This document shows, in pieces, positions 35,261 through 42,979 of a stretch of 64,000 nt of DNA. The stretch comes from Prevotella sp. E9-3 (GTDB lineage Bacteria; Bacteroidota; Bacteroidia; Bacteroidales; Bacteroidaceae): contig NZ_CP091786.1 in NCBI RefSeq assembly GCF_022024015.1, positions 1,426,001-1,490,000 of the forward strand, given 5' to 3'. Within the stretch, counting starts at the first letter, position 1, and each line of letters starts with the position of its first letter. The position numbers and the translations under genes were made by a program. Below the pieces are notes generated by a model. The model was not told where the DNA came from and made no database searches. It saw nothing but the letters and a program-made list of their open reading frames with translations.

Positions 35261-35268
35261 CAAAGGTA
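35261..35268 (-). promoter_or_regulatory. -7 element of the small lipoprotein gene
   Basis: TACCTTTG on the minus strand, about 50 bp before the chosen ATG. It decides the start codon, because the longer frame would begin inside the promoter. Confidence 0.65.
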
Positions 35269-35437
35269 TATATTTTTTCAATACGGCGTTGCATTTTTTT
35301 TGTTTTTTTTTGAGCCGTTTTTGTAACTTTTTTGTAAATAGTTGATTTTTAGTGATTTACGAAATGTTAAAAATGCTATCATTTTGCGCGAATGAGAAAT
35401 AATGCGCAGAAATGGATTATTTTTCCCTAAAATGTGC

Positions 35438-35445
35438 TACCTTTG
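35438..35445 (+). promoter_or_regulatory. -7 element of mtaB
   Basis: TACCTTTG 29 bp upstream of the mtaB ATG; no strong -33 TTTG is seen at the usual distance. Confidence 0.55.
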
Positions 35446-35474
35446 TGCTCATAATCAAGGCACCTATATAATAT

Positions 35475-36860
35475 ATGATAGATTCGTCAGTTTTTCAAGG
35501 TAAAAAAGCTGCATATGCAACCTTAGGTTGTAAATTGAACTTTTCTGAAACTTCGACTTTTGGTAAGATGTTGGAGGAGTTGGGCGTTCGTACAGCCGGA
35601 AAAGGGGAAATTGCAGATTTGTGCCTTATCAATACATGTTCAGTGACTGAAGTAGCTGATCATAAGTGTCGCCAGGTGATACATCGATTGGTTCGTCAGC
35701 ATCCCGGCGCCTTTGTAGTAGTAACTGGTTGCTACGCTCAATTAGAGGCTGAGAATGTGGCAAAGATTGATGGCGTTGATTTGGTGTTGGGCTCCAATGA
35801 GAAAGCCAATTTGATTCAGTTTTTGTCGGATGCTTGGATAAGCAAGGAGGCTGATAGCTCTAAGGTTGTTGAAAATGAACAAGATAAGAATGCTTCTTTT
35901 TTCGTTCGTAAAACTAAAGAAATAACATCTTTTGCACCTAGTTGTTCGCGCGGCAATCGTACACGTTATTTCTTGAAAGTACAGGACGGTTGTGACTATT
36001 TTTGTACTTATTGTACTATTCCTTATGCACGCGGCTTTAGTAGAAATCCAACTATTGCTTCACTTGTCGAACAAGCTCGTAAGGCTGTTGAAGAGGGCGG
36101 AAAGGAAATAGTGCTCACGGGTGTGAATATTGGTGATTTTGGGAAGACAACAGGCGAAAGCTTTGTTGATTTGGTGAAGGCTCTTGATGGGGTAGAAGGA
36201 GTGAGCCGCTATCGAATCAGTAGTCTTGAACCAGACCTGATGAGCGACGAGCTGATAGACTACTGCGCTCATAGCCGTGCTTTTATGCCACATTTTCATG
36301 TGCCTCTTCAAAGTGGTAGTGATACTGTGCTAAAACTTATGCATCGTCACTACGACCGTCAGTTGTTTGCTGATAAGATAATGACAATAAAATCTCTGAT
36401 GCCTGATGCCTTTATTGGTGTCGATGTGATGGTGGGGTGTAGAGGTGAAACTCCGGAATGTTTTGAAGAAACCTATGAATTCCTCAATTCGTTGCCCGTT
36501 ACCCAACTTCATGTCTTCCCCTATTCTGAGCGTCCAGGTACTTCAGCTCTTCGCATTCCTTATGTGGTGAGTGAAAAAGACAAGAAACTTCGTAGTCGTC
36601 GCCTTTTGGAATTGTCTGATAGTAAAACGCATGCTTTTTATGAAGCACATATCGGAAAAGAGGCAGAAGTACTGCTGGAGAAAGCCACGCGTGGTCGTGC
36701 AATGCATGGATTTACGAAGAACTATGTACGCGTGGAATTGTCGGCTGCAGATGCTTGTCCTGAGTTTGACAACCATCTGCTACGTGTCAGATTGGGGGAT
36801 TTTAATCATGACAAGACGGCTCTGCGCGTAGCTCAAATTCTAACTCCTCATTCGGCATAG
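35475..36860 (+). CDS. mtaB: tRNA t6A37 methylthiotransferase
   Basis: 461 residues, radical SAM methylthiotransferase converting t6A to ms2t6A at position 37 of tRNAs reading ANN codons. N-terminal cluster cysteines are in GCKLNFSE (about 19), NTCSVTE (about 55) and GCYAQ (about 87). The radical SAM CxxxCxxC motif is in DGCDYFCTYCTIPYARG near 168-178. A TRAM-like domain closes the protein (LLEKATRGRAMHGFTKNYVRVEL). The MtaB subtype rather than MiaB is inferred from the N-terminal AYATLGCKLNFSET. The next gene, a glycosyltransferase, starts 49 bp later. Confidence 0.92.
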   Translation: MIDSSVFQGKKAAYATLGCKLNFSETSTFGKMLEELGVRTAGKGEIADLCLINTCSVTEVADHKCRQVIHRLVRQHPGAFVVVTGCYAQLEAENVAKIDGVDLVLGSNEKANLIQFLSDAWISKEADSSKVVENEQDKNASFFVRKTKEITSFAPSCSRGNRTRYFLKVQDGCDYFCTYCTIPYARGFSRNPTIASLVEQARKAVEEGGKEIVLTGVNIGDFGKTTGESFVDLVKALDGVEGVSRYRISSLEPDLMSDELIDYCAHSRAFMPHFHVPLQSGSDTVLKLMHRHYDRQLFADKIMTIKSLMPDAFIGVDVMVGCRGETPECFEETYEFLNSLPVTQLHVFPYSERPGTSALRIPYVVSEKDKKLRSRRLLELSDSKTHAFYEAHIGKEAEVLLEKATRGRAMHGFTKNYVRVELSAADACPEFDNHLLRVRLGDFNHDKTALRVAQILTPHSA

Positions 36861-36909
36861 TGTGATAATCTGATTGCGAATAACTTGTACCCGAAACCTC
36901 TGACTGTAT

Positions 36910-37926
36910 ATGGATAAGTTGGCTATTGTTATATTGAATTGGAATGGTGCGAAGATGCTTGAGAAGTATCTTCCTAGCGTTCTTGAATATTCAAAGGAGG
37001 CTGTTGTCTATGTAGCTGATAATGCTTCGACTGATGATTCTGTTGCATTACTGAAAGAAAAGTTCCCCAGCTGTCGTTTGATTTTGCTTGACAAAAACTG
37101 GGGGTTTGCAGAGGGTTACAATAAGGCCTTGGAGCAAGTGGAAGCCGAATACTATCTTTTGTTGAACAGTGATATTGAGGTGACTCCTCATTGGCTTCTG
37201 CCAATGCTGGCCTATATGGATGCACATAGTGAAGTTGCGGCTTGTCAACCAAAGTTGTTGTCGGTGTTTAACCGCGATTCCTTCGAATATGCAGGTGCCT
37301 GCGGCGGTTATCTTGATAGTTTGGGCTATCCTTTCTGCCGTGGTCGTATATTTGATGTCGTAGAGCATGACCATGGACAATACGATCAACCAGCTTCTGT
37401 TCTGTGGGCTTCCGGGGCAGCTCTACTCGTGCGCGCGCGTAATTATAAAGAGGTGGGAGGATTGGATAGCCGATTCTTTGCCCACAATGAAGAAATCGAT
37501 TTCTGTTGGCGATTACGTATTCGAGGCTATCGGATAGTTTGTGTGCCTGAAAGTAAAGTGTATCATGTAGGTGGTGGAACTTTGCCGAAATCGAATCCGA
37601 TGAAGACCTATCTGAATTTCAGGAATAATTTGACCATGCTATATAAGTGTCTTCCTGATGGCGAACTTCGTAGGGTGATGCATATTCGCTGGTGGCTGGA
37701 TTATTTGGCTGCTACTGAGATGCTGCTTTTGAAACATAATTGGGGAGATTTTAAAGCAGTGTTCCGTGCACGTCGTGATTTTCGCAGATGGCGTAATGAC
37801 TTTGATGCTGATCGTAAGCTTATTCAGTCGGCGAGGGTAGGGCAGGAAATACCAGAACAACGTTCATTTTCTTTGCTTTGGCAGTATTATGTCAAAGGGC
37901 GTAAGCATTTTTCTGAACTGCCATAG
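36910..37926 (+). CDS. Family 2 glycosyltransferase, rhamnosyltransferase-like
   Basis: 338 residues with the features of the subgroup that contains rhamnosyl- and galactofuranosyltransferases: LAIVILNWNGAKMLEKYLPSV, VYVADNASTDDS, LLLNSDIEVTPHWLLPML (acidic motif near residue 80), ASGAALLVRARNYKEVGGLDSRFFAHNEEIDFCWRLRIRGYRIV (about 170-210) and VYHVGGGTLPK. The C-terminus holds a positively charged helical part that may touch the membrane. It follows mtaB in the same direction and may be cotranscribed, though its role lies with the polysaccharide genes upstream. Confidence 0.87.
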   Translation: MDKLAIVILNWNGAKMLEKYLPSVLEYSKEAVVYVADNASTDDSVALLKEKFPSCRLILLDKNWGFAEGYNKALEQVEAEYYLLLNSDIEVTPHWLLPMLAYMDAHSEVAACQPKLLSVFNRDSFEYAGACGGYLDSLGYPFCRGRIFDVVEHDHGQYDQPASVLWASGAALLVRARNYKEVGGLDSRFFAHNEEIDFCWRLRIRGYRIVCVPESKVYHVGGGTLPKSNPMKTYLNFRNNLTMLYKCLPDGELRRVMHIRWWLDYLAATEMLLLKHNWGDFKAVFRARRDFRRWRNDFDADRKLIQSARVGQEIPEQRSFSLLWQYYVKGRKHFSELP

Positions 37927-37979
37927 TTGACGGTTAGAATCATTGCGACCAACTACAGGTGCGTTTCCCTTAAAAAACA

Positions 37980-38014
37980 AAACGATGCGTTTGGCTCATT
38001 CAAACGTGTCGTTT
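37980..38014. repeat. Hairpin with 14-bp arms
   Basis: AAACGATGCGTTTG and CAAACGTGTCGTTT are inverted copies with two mismatches, separated by a 7-base loop. It lies 53 bp past the glycosyltransferase stop; no T-tract follows. Confidence 0.65.
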
Positions 38015-38080
38015 AGCCTCTCAGATTGTACCTTTTGCGATAGGAGAGCATCTGGACTGAACGACAGGTTTTCCCAATTT

Positions 38081-38123
38081 TGCCACATTGCCACTTTGCC
38101 ACTTTGCCACATTAAGGATTTTC
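38081..38123. repeat. Left arm of a 43-bp inverted repeat with TTTGCCACT iterons
   Basis: Consists of tandem 9-bp units TTTGCCACT (first unit ATTGCCACT) followed by TTTGCCACATTAAGGATTTTC. It is the inverse of 38308-38350 at 42 of 43 positions. Confidence 0.9.
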
Positions 38124-38164
38124 GACTACACGCGCTTGGTGGAAAAAATACTTATGACTTAACT

Positions 38165-38210
38165 TTAATATATTATTATATATAATATATTATATATAAT
38201 AATATATTAA
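38165..38210. repeat. 46-bp perfect AT palindrome
   Basis: From 38165 to 38210 the DNA contains only A and T and is identical to its reverse complement (TTAATATATTATTATA... mirrored around a central TATA). It lies midway between the two arms of the 43-bp inverted repeat. Confidence 0.9.
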
Positions 38211-38307
38211 TTAATATTTAATTTATATTCATTCTTTATTATATTTGTATTCTATTTATATTCTGTTTGTATTCTTATTATTTTCTTGTGCCTAACTTTG
38301 CACTATT

Positions 38308-38350
38308 GAAAATCCTTAATGTGGCAAAGTGGCAAAGTGGCAAAGTGGCA
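38308..38350. repeat. Right arm of the 43-bp inverted repeat
   Basis: GAAAATCCTTAATG then GTGGCAAA units in tandem, the reverse complement of 38081-38123 with one mismatch. It ends 12 bp before the stop of the DUF4861 gene. Confidence 0.9.
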
Positions 38351-38362
38351 TAATGAATACTT

Positions 38363-39616
38363 TTAGTAGTTTACGATGACAGGACTGTCTGTCTCTTTCT
38401 TCCATGCTTTTACCCAATCGAACCATTCTTTGGCTGAACGGAATCCTTCTTTCTCATTGGCTGAACAGTAAGCAACTTTGTAGTTTAGTTTTGTTCCATT
38501 TGCTTTAATTACGAAGGTATAGTTGCACCCCTGTTGTTGTTTACCTTTAGGATCGCGAGCTTTCTCTTCTATAATATTCTGTTGTGGTAGATTGATAGCT
38601 AAGCCCACGGTTTCACGGTTCCAATTGATAGTATCACTTGCAGGCCAATCCGTTCCCCAGCAAGCTCTCGTCCCCTTATGGTCTGAATATTCTTCGGAGC
38701 CTTTCACGTCGATGATTCCTGTTGAGAATACATAGTCACTGGCATCACGGTCAAACTCTATATTGACATCGGTGTCTCTGCGGCCAGCATACTGAGTGTA
38801 ACGGATAACCATGTTTAATGGCTTTTGTTGAGGATCTATTGTCCATCCTCTGTCTATTATTTCGACGATAGTGCGTAGTGGACCGTAACTTATTATACGT
38901 TGCGTTCGTGATTTCACAGGGTCGATCATTGTTGGCTCGTTGCCATTCCATCCGCGAAATGCCCCAAGTCCGAAGGTGTTGCCTACCCATAATACATCAT
39001 CTCCATAGTATTCCTGTTTTTGTTCGGCTGAAGTGTAGAACTGTGTTTGCTGGAGCTCTAAACGGTGAAGTTTTTTGCCATAGATGTCGAGCGTCTGTCG
39101 CTTGTCAAAATAAACGCGGATGCCATTCAATTCGCTCTCAAAACACACGCCGTGGTGATGCTGGAGATTGTAAGGATTTGCACAGTCACCGCGAGCTGTT
39201 ATACTTTCGATGAAGTTGTTGTGACGATTTTTTTCTTTAACTTTATCGTTGCGCATCAACATTTCTGTGTACACCCGAGCAGGGTAGTTTCTTGGGGCTC
39301 CTTCATGATAGAGGGTTATGATATATTTTTTTTGTTGATGCGCTTTCAGATCTGAAAGAAAACATAGCTCATCGTTTATGTCATCCTGATTTAAATCATC
39401 TAATTGGCAAGCAACTTCTTTCGTTGCGCTTGAGTCGCTATTGGCGTATTCCTCAACCAATGCTGAGCTTATCTCTCCATACTTTTGTAGAGGAATGATG
39501 ATGGGGTGATCGGTGCGAGGATTGTCACTTTGGTTTGATACGTTAACGACAATCTTTGTTTGGGCTACAGCGTTCATGGAAACTAGTAGCAAGAGTAAAT
39601 ATACTTTTGACCTCAT
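38363..39616 (-). CDS. Secreted DUF4861-domain protein
   Basis: 417 residues with a cleavable signal peptide (MRSKVYLLLLLVSMNAVAQ). The body matches the DUF4861 family found in pectin and polysaccharide utilisation regions: PRTDHPIIIPL, HHHGVCFESELNGIRVYFDKRQTLDIYGKK, GLGAFRGWNG, RTIVEIIDRGWTI. The reaction is not known to me. The same domain forms the C-terminal half of the GH105 fusion at 42980-45316, which suggests a shared role in processing plant rhamnogalacturonan-type fragments in the periplasm. It points toward the nested inverted-repeat region. Confidence 0.8.
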   Translation of the reverse strand: MRSKVYLLLLLVSMNAVAQTKIVVNVSNQSDNPRTDHPIIIPLQKYGEISSALVEEYANSDSSATKEVACQLDDLNQDDINDELCFLSDLKAHQQKKYIITLYHEGAPRNYPARVYTEMLMRNDKVKEKNRHNNFIESITARGDCANPYNLQHHHGVCFESELNGIRVYFDKRQTLDIYGKKLHRLELQQTQFYTSAEQKQEYYGDDVLWVGNTFGLGAFRGWNGNEPTMIDPVKSRTQRIISYGPLRTIVEIIDRGWTIDPQQKPLNMVIRYTQYAGRRDTDVNIEFDRDASDYVFSTGIIDVKGSEEYSDHKGTRACWGTDWPASDTINWNRETVGLAINLPQQNIIEEKARDPKGKQQQGCNYTFVIKANGTKLNYKVAYCSANEKEGFRSAKEWFDWVKAWKKETDSPVIVNY

Positions 39617-39747
39617 GTTTTGATAAGTTTTCCTTACAAAAGTACTAATTTTGTAATTTTCTTTTAAATTATTTAGGTTAATATTTGGTTTTTAAAAATA
39701 TTTTTAGTATTTTTGCAACGCAATTTAACAGAAGCTAAGATTTGTTA

Positions 39748-40518
39748 GTGCGAAAGATCTATTTTATATTGGTTGCGCTAATGTTCGCCTGCCTTGGTTG
39801 TGAATGGCGAATGAGATCAGATGTAACATCTTACGATGCTAATTCGTTTGTGTTACGTTATGATCGTATGGAATCTTTCTTTCTTACTTCTGGCGATTTT
39901 TCTGCTTTGCAGCAGATGCAGACTCATTATCCTCTTCAAACACGACTGCTTATTGAGAATCTCTTACAATTAGGCAAGGTTGAGGATGCTCATATTAATA
40001 CCATTTTTTATTCTTATTATCAGGATACTACACTTCAGCGAGTTATTTCTGATGTGGGCCGTCAGTATGCGCGTATGGACGATTTGGATCATCAGCTGAA
40101 AACGGCTTTCGAGCGTTTGTCGCGTATGCTGCCTAATGTTCCTGTGCCTATGGTCTATACACAAATTGGCTCGTTCGATCAGAGTATTGTAGTGGGTGAT
40201 AGTGTAGTAGGAATCTCGTTGGATAAATATCTGGGTAAGGATTATCCTTATTATGTGCATTATGGCTATTCTGAGCGTCAGCGTTCAATGATGACTCGTG
40301 ATTTTATTGCCCCAGACTGTTTGAGCTTTTATTTGTTGAGCCTGTATCCTGTGCCATCTGATTCTCTTCGTCAGCAGCATATGGGTAATATTCAGCATGT
40401 CGTAAATACAGCTTTGCGAAGACTCGTTTTTCGTAATGAATATGTAAGTCGGGCAAATGAACTGATGTTGGCGGGCGGACATATTTCTTACGACCAATTA
40501 CTTCGCGGAAAGTGGTAG
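39748..40518 (+). CDS. GldB-like lipoprotein
   Basis: About 257 residues. A hydrophobic N-terminus (IYFILVALMFACLGCEWRM) ends in a probable lipobox cysteine. The body resembles the gliding-motility lipoprotein GldB family, with IGSFDQSIVVGDSVVGISLDKYLGKDYPYYVHYGYSERQRSMMTRDFIAPDC (about 150-200). In non-gliding Bacteroidales these proteins are kept without known motility, and may have an envelope peptidase-like or assembly role. The start is uncertain: GTG at 39748, TTG at 39742 and ATG at 39781 are all possible. A TATTTTTG box lies about 35 bp upstream. Confidence 0.7.
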   Translation: MRKIYFILVALMFACLGCEWRMRSDVTSYDANSFVLRYDRMESFFLTSGDFSALQQMQTHYPLQTRLLIENLLQLGKVEDAHINTIFYSYYQDTTLQRVISDVGRQYARMDDLDHQLKTAFERLSRMLPNVPVPMVYTQIGSFDQSIVVGDSVVGISLDKYLGKDYPYYVHYGYSERQRSMMTRDFIAPDCLSFYLLSLYPVPSDSLRQQHMGNIQHVVNTALRRLVFRNEYVSRANELMLAGGHISYDQLLRGKW

Positions 40519-40587
40519 GCTTTCTATATTTTAGCGTTTAATCGTATTTTACTTTATATAAATTGTTTCTCAAGTATAAAAAGTTTT

Positions 40588-40617
40588 TTTGTACTTCAAT
40601 TTTATTTCGTACCTTTG
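40588..40617 (+). promoter_or_regulatory. Promoter of the DPP-IV-like peptidase gene
   Basis: -33 TTTG at 40588-40591 and -7 TACCTTTG at 40610-40617, spaced 18 bp, with a leader of about 70 nt before the ATG at 40691. Confidence 0.7.
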
Positions 40618-40690
40618 CATGTATAAATTCAAGAGCGGTATAATTGCTCTTCATAAGGTTTAAACCAAAAGGAATAGTTTGATATTGAAT

Positions 40691-42928
40691 ATGAAAAAAT
40701 CATTTTTGTTGTTAGTGCTTTTTTTGACGGTCGCACTTAGTAATTCGGTTGCTCAACAACTTGTTTTGAAAGATATAGTTAATGGCGCTTTTCGTGGTGA
40801 GGGTATGACTGCCATTACTCCTCTTGCCGGCAGCGACCAATATGCAGCTATCAGTGCTGATGGTAAGCAGATTATCAGCTATTCATTCAAGACGGGAAAG
40901 CAGTCTTCAGTATTGTTTGATGCGGCTAAGGCACGAGGCGCAAAAATTGAACGTGTAGATGGCTTTGTGATGAGCCCTGATTCAAAGCACATGCTGGTGC
41001 AAACTCAAACGAAATCAATCTATCGCCGTTCGTTTACAGCTGTTTACTATATTTATAATTTGGCTAACAACAAACTTGAGCCCTTGAGTGATGGAGGCCC
41101 CCAGCAAACTCCTGTGTGGAGTCCTGATGGTACGCAAGTGGCTTTCGTCCGTGACAATAATATACACTTGGTGAAATTGTTGTTCAATAACTCTGAGAGT
41201 CAAGTGACGAAGGATGGCAAAGCCAACGAGATTATTAATGGCATACCCGATTGGGTGAACGAAGAGGAGTTCTCGTTCAATTCTGCTATGACTTTCTCTG
41301 CTGACTCCCGCCAGATTGTTTGGGTTCGCTATGATGAGAAAGATGTTAAGGAGTATTCTCTTCAGCAGTTTCGTGGAGCGTATCCTTCTATCGATAGTCT
41401 GGCAACATATCCCGGTTTCTATTCATACAAGTATCCAAAGGCCGGTCAGCAGAATTCAAAGGTTAGTGTGTTGAGCTATGATATCAAAAGCCATCAGACA
41501 AGAAAGCTTGAACTGCCTCTTGACGCCGATGGTTATGTGCCTCGCATTATGCCTACAAGCGACCCGACGAAAGTTGCAGTGTTCACCTTGAATCGCCATC
41601 AAGACATACTTCGCGTGTATATGGCTAATCCGCTGAGTACTGTTTGTCAGTTGGCCATTGAGGATAAAGTAGATAAGTATATTAATGAAAATGTTTTTGC
41701 ACAGGTTAAAATCACTGACAAGCATATTGTGCTGACAAGCGAACGTGATGGTTACAATCATATCTACCTCTATACGCTGACAGGACAGTTACAGCGTACT
41801 GTCTCAGACATTGTTATTCCAGGAGTCGTTGCAGAAGGTAAGCATACCGTTGTTACCGATGTGTATGGTTATGACGAACTGACTGGCGATTTGTATTTTG
41901 CCGCCTTACCCAACGGTCCTCTCAATCAGAAAGTCTTTGTATCGAGGAAGAATGGAAAGGTAGAATGCCTTACCGAAAAGGATGGATGGAATACTGCAGT
42001 GTTCTCTGGTGATTTCAAAAACTATATCAATACTTGGAACGATCTTAACACTCCTACGAAGATAACGCTCAGAAATGTTCAGGGAAAAGTAACTGCCACA
42101 TTAGTGGATAATAAGGAGTTGACTGAGAAATATTCAATCTATGCCAAGGGAAAGAAAGAACTCTTTTCTTTCACCACTGGCGAAAATGTTGAACTCTATG
42201 GATGGATTGTAAAGCCTGAAAACTTTAATCAGCAGAAGAAATACCCCGTGGTGCTTTTCCAGTATGGAGGACCAGGAAGTCAGCAAGTGAAGAATACTTG
42301 GAACATCGGTATGAATGGGCAGGGAGCAATCCTTGAACAGTATATGGCTCAGCAAGGGTATATAGTTGTTTGTGTGGACAATCGTGGAACCGGAGGTAGA
42401 GGAGCACAATTTGAAAAGTGTACCTATCTGCGCTTGGGAGAAAAAGAGGCAAAAGATCAGGTGGAGACAGCCCTATGGTTAGGTCGTCAGAGCTTTGTTG
42501 ATGCTAGTCGCATTGGCATATGGGGATGGTCTTATGGCGGTTGGAATACACTTATGTCAATGAGTGAGGGTAGAGGTGTTTTTGCTGCAGGAATAGCCAT
42601 TGCTCCTCCTACAAGTTGGCGATTCTATGATACCGTTTATACTGAACGATTTATGCGTACTCCTGCTGAAAACAAACAGGGATATGATGAAGTAAACCCA
42701 ATGGCTCGAGCCTCTCAGTTACATGGCGCTCTGTTACTCTGCCACGGACTTTGTGATGATAATGTACACTATCAGAATACGGCCGAATACGTTGAAACAT
42801 TAGTACAGGCAGACAAGGACTTCAGACAATTGGTTTATACTAATCGTAATCACAGTATTTACGGAGGAAACACGCGCAATCATTTGTTCCGCCAGTGTAT
42901 GAATTTCTTCGGAGAACATTTGAAATAA
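40691..42928 (+). CDS. Dipeptidyl peptidase IV-like serine peptidase (S9B)
   Basis: About 745 residues. Signal peptide MKKSFLLLVLFLTVALSNSVAQ, then a beta-propeller (about 40-470) containing the substrate-anchoring EE pair in IPDWVNEEEFSF (about 185), and a C-terminal alpha/beta hydrolase. The catalytic serine is in GIWGWSYGGWNT near residue 613, the aspartate in GLCDDNVHYQN near 688 and the histidine in NRNHSIYGG near 720. Such periplasmic enzymes remove X-Pro dipeptides from peptide N-termini. The ATG at 40691 fits the signal peptide; a TTG four codons upstream is less likely. It is followed at 52 bp by the GH105 fusion. Confidence 0.9.
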   Translation: MKKSFLLLVLFLTVALSNSVAQQLVLKDIVNGAFRGEGMTAITPLAGSDQYAAISADGKQIISYSFKTGKQSSVLFDAAKARGAKIERVDGFVMSPDSKHMLVQTQTKSIYRRSFTAVYYIYNLANNKLEPLSDGGPQQTPVWSPDGTQVAFVRDNNIHLVKLLFNNSESQVTKDGKANEIINGIPDWVNEEEFSFNSAMTFSADSRQIVWVRYDEKDVKEYSLQQFRGAYPSIDSLATYPGFYSYKYPKAGQQNSKVSVLSYDIKSHQTRKLELPLDADGYVPRIMPTSDPTKVAVFTLNRHQDILRVYMANPLSTVCQLAIEDKVDKYINENVFAQVKITDKHIVLTSERDGYNHIYLYTLTGQLQRTVSDIVIPGVVAEGKHTVVTDVYGYDELTGDLYFAALPNGPLNQKVFVSRKNGKVECLTEKDGWNTAVFSGDFKNYINTWNDLNTPTKITLRNVQGKVTATLVDNKELTEKYSIYAKGKKELFSFTTGENVELYGWIVKPENFNQQKKYPVVLFQYGGPGSQQVKNTWNIGMNGQGAILEQYMAQQGYIVVCVDNRGTGGRGAQFEKCTYLRLGEKEAKDQVETALWLGRQSFVDASRIGIWGWSYGGWNTLMSMSEGRGVFAAGIAIAPPTSWRFYDTVYTERFMRTPAENKQGYDEVNPMARASQLHGALLLCHGLCDDNVHYQNTAEYVETLVQADKDFRQLVYTNRNHSIYGGNTRNHLFRQCMNFFGEHLK

Positions 42929-42979
42929 GTGGGCAAGAAAATGCTTTGTTGAAAAATTACTAACAAATATTACCATAAC

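Larger units (their letters stand above)
37927..38362. other. Gene-free region with nested inverted repeats
   Basis: The 436-bp gap between convergent genes has no credible reading frame. It contains a 14-bp hairpin, a 43-bp inverted repeat made of 9-bp iterons and, between the arms, a 46-bp perfect AT palindrome. These are listed separately. Flanking DNA is AT-rich. Confidence 0.8.

Noticed and set aside
38081..38350. Possible CRISPR array from the repeated TTTGCCACT units
   Set aside because: The units are 9 bp, in tandem without spacers, and mirrored in two arms; there are no cas genes in the window.
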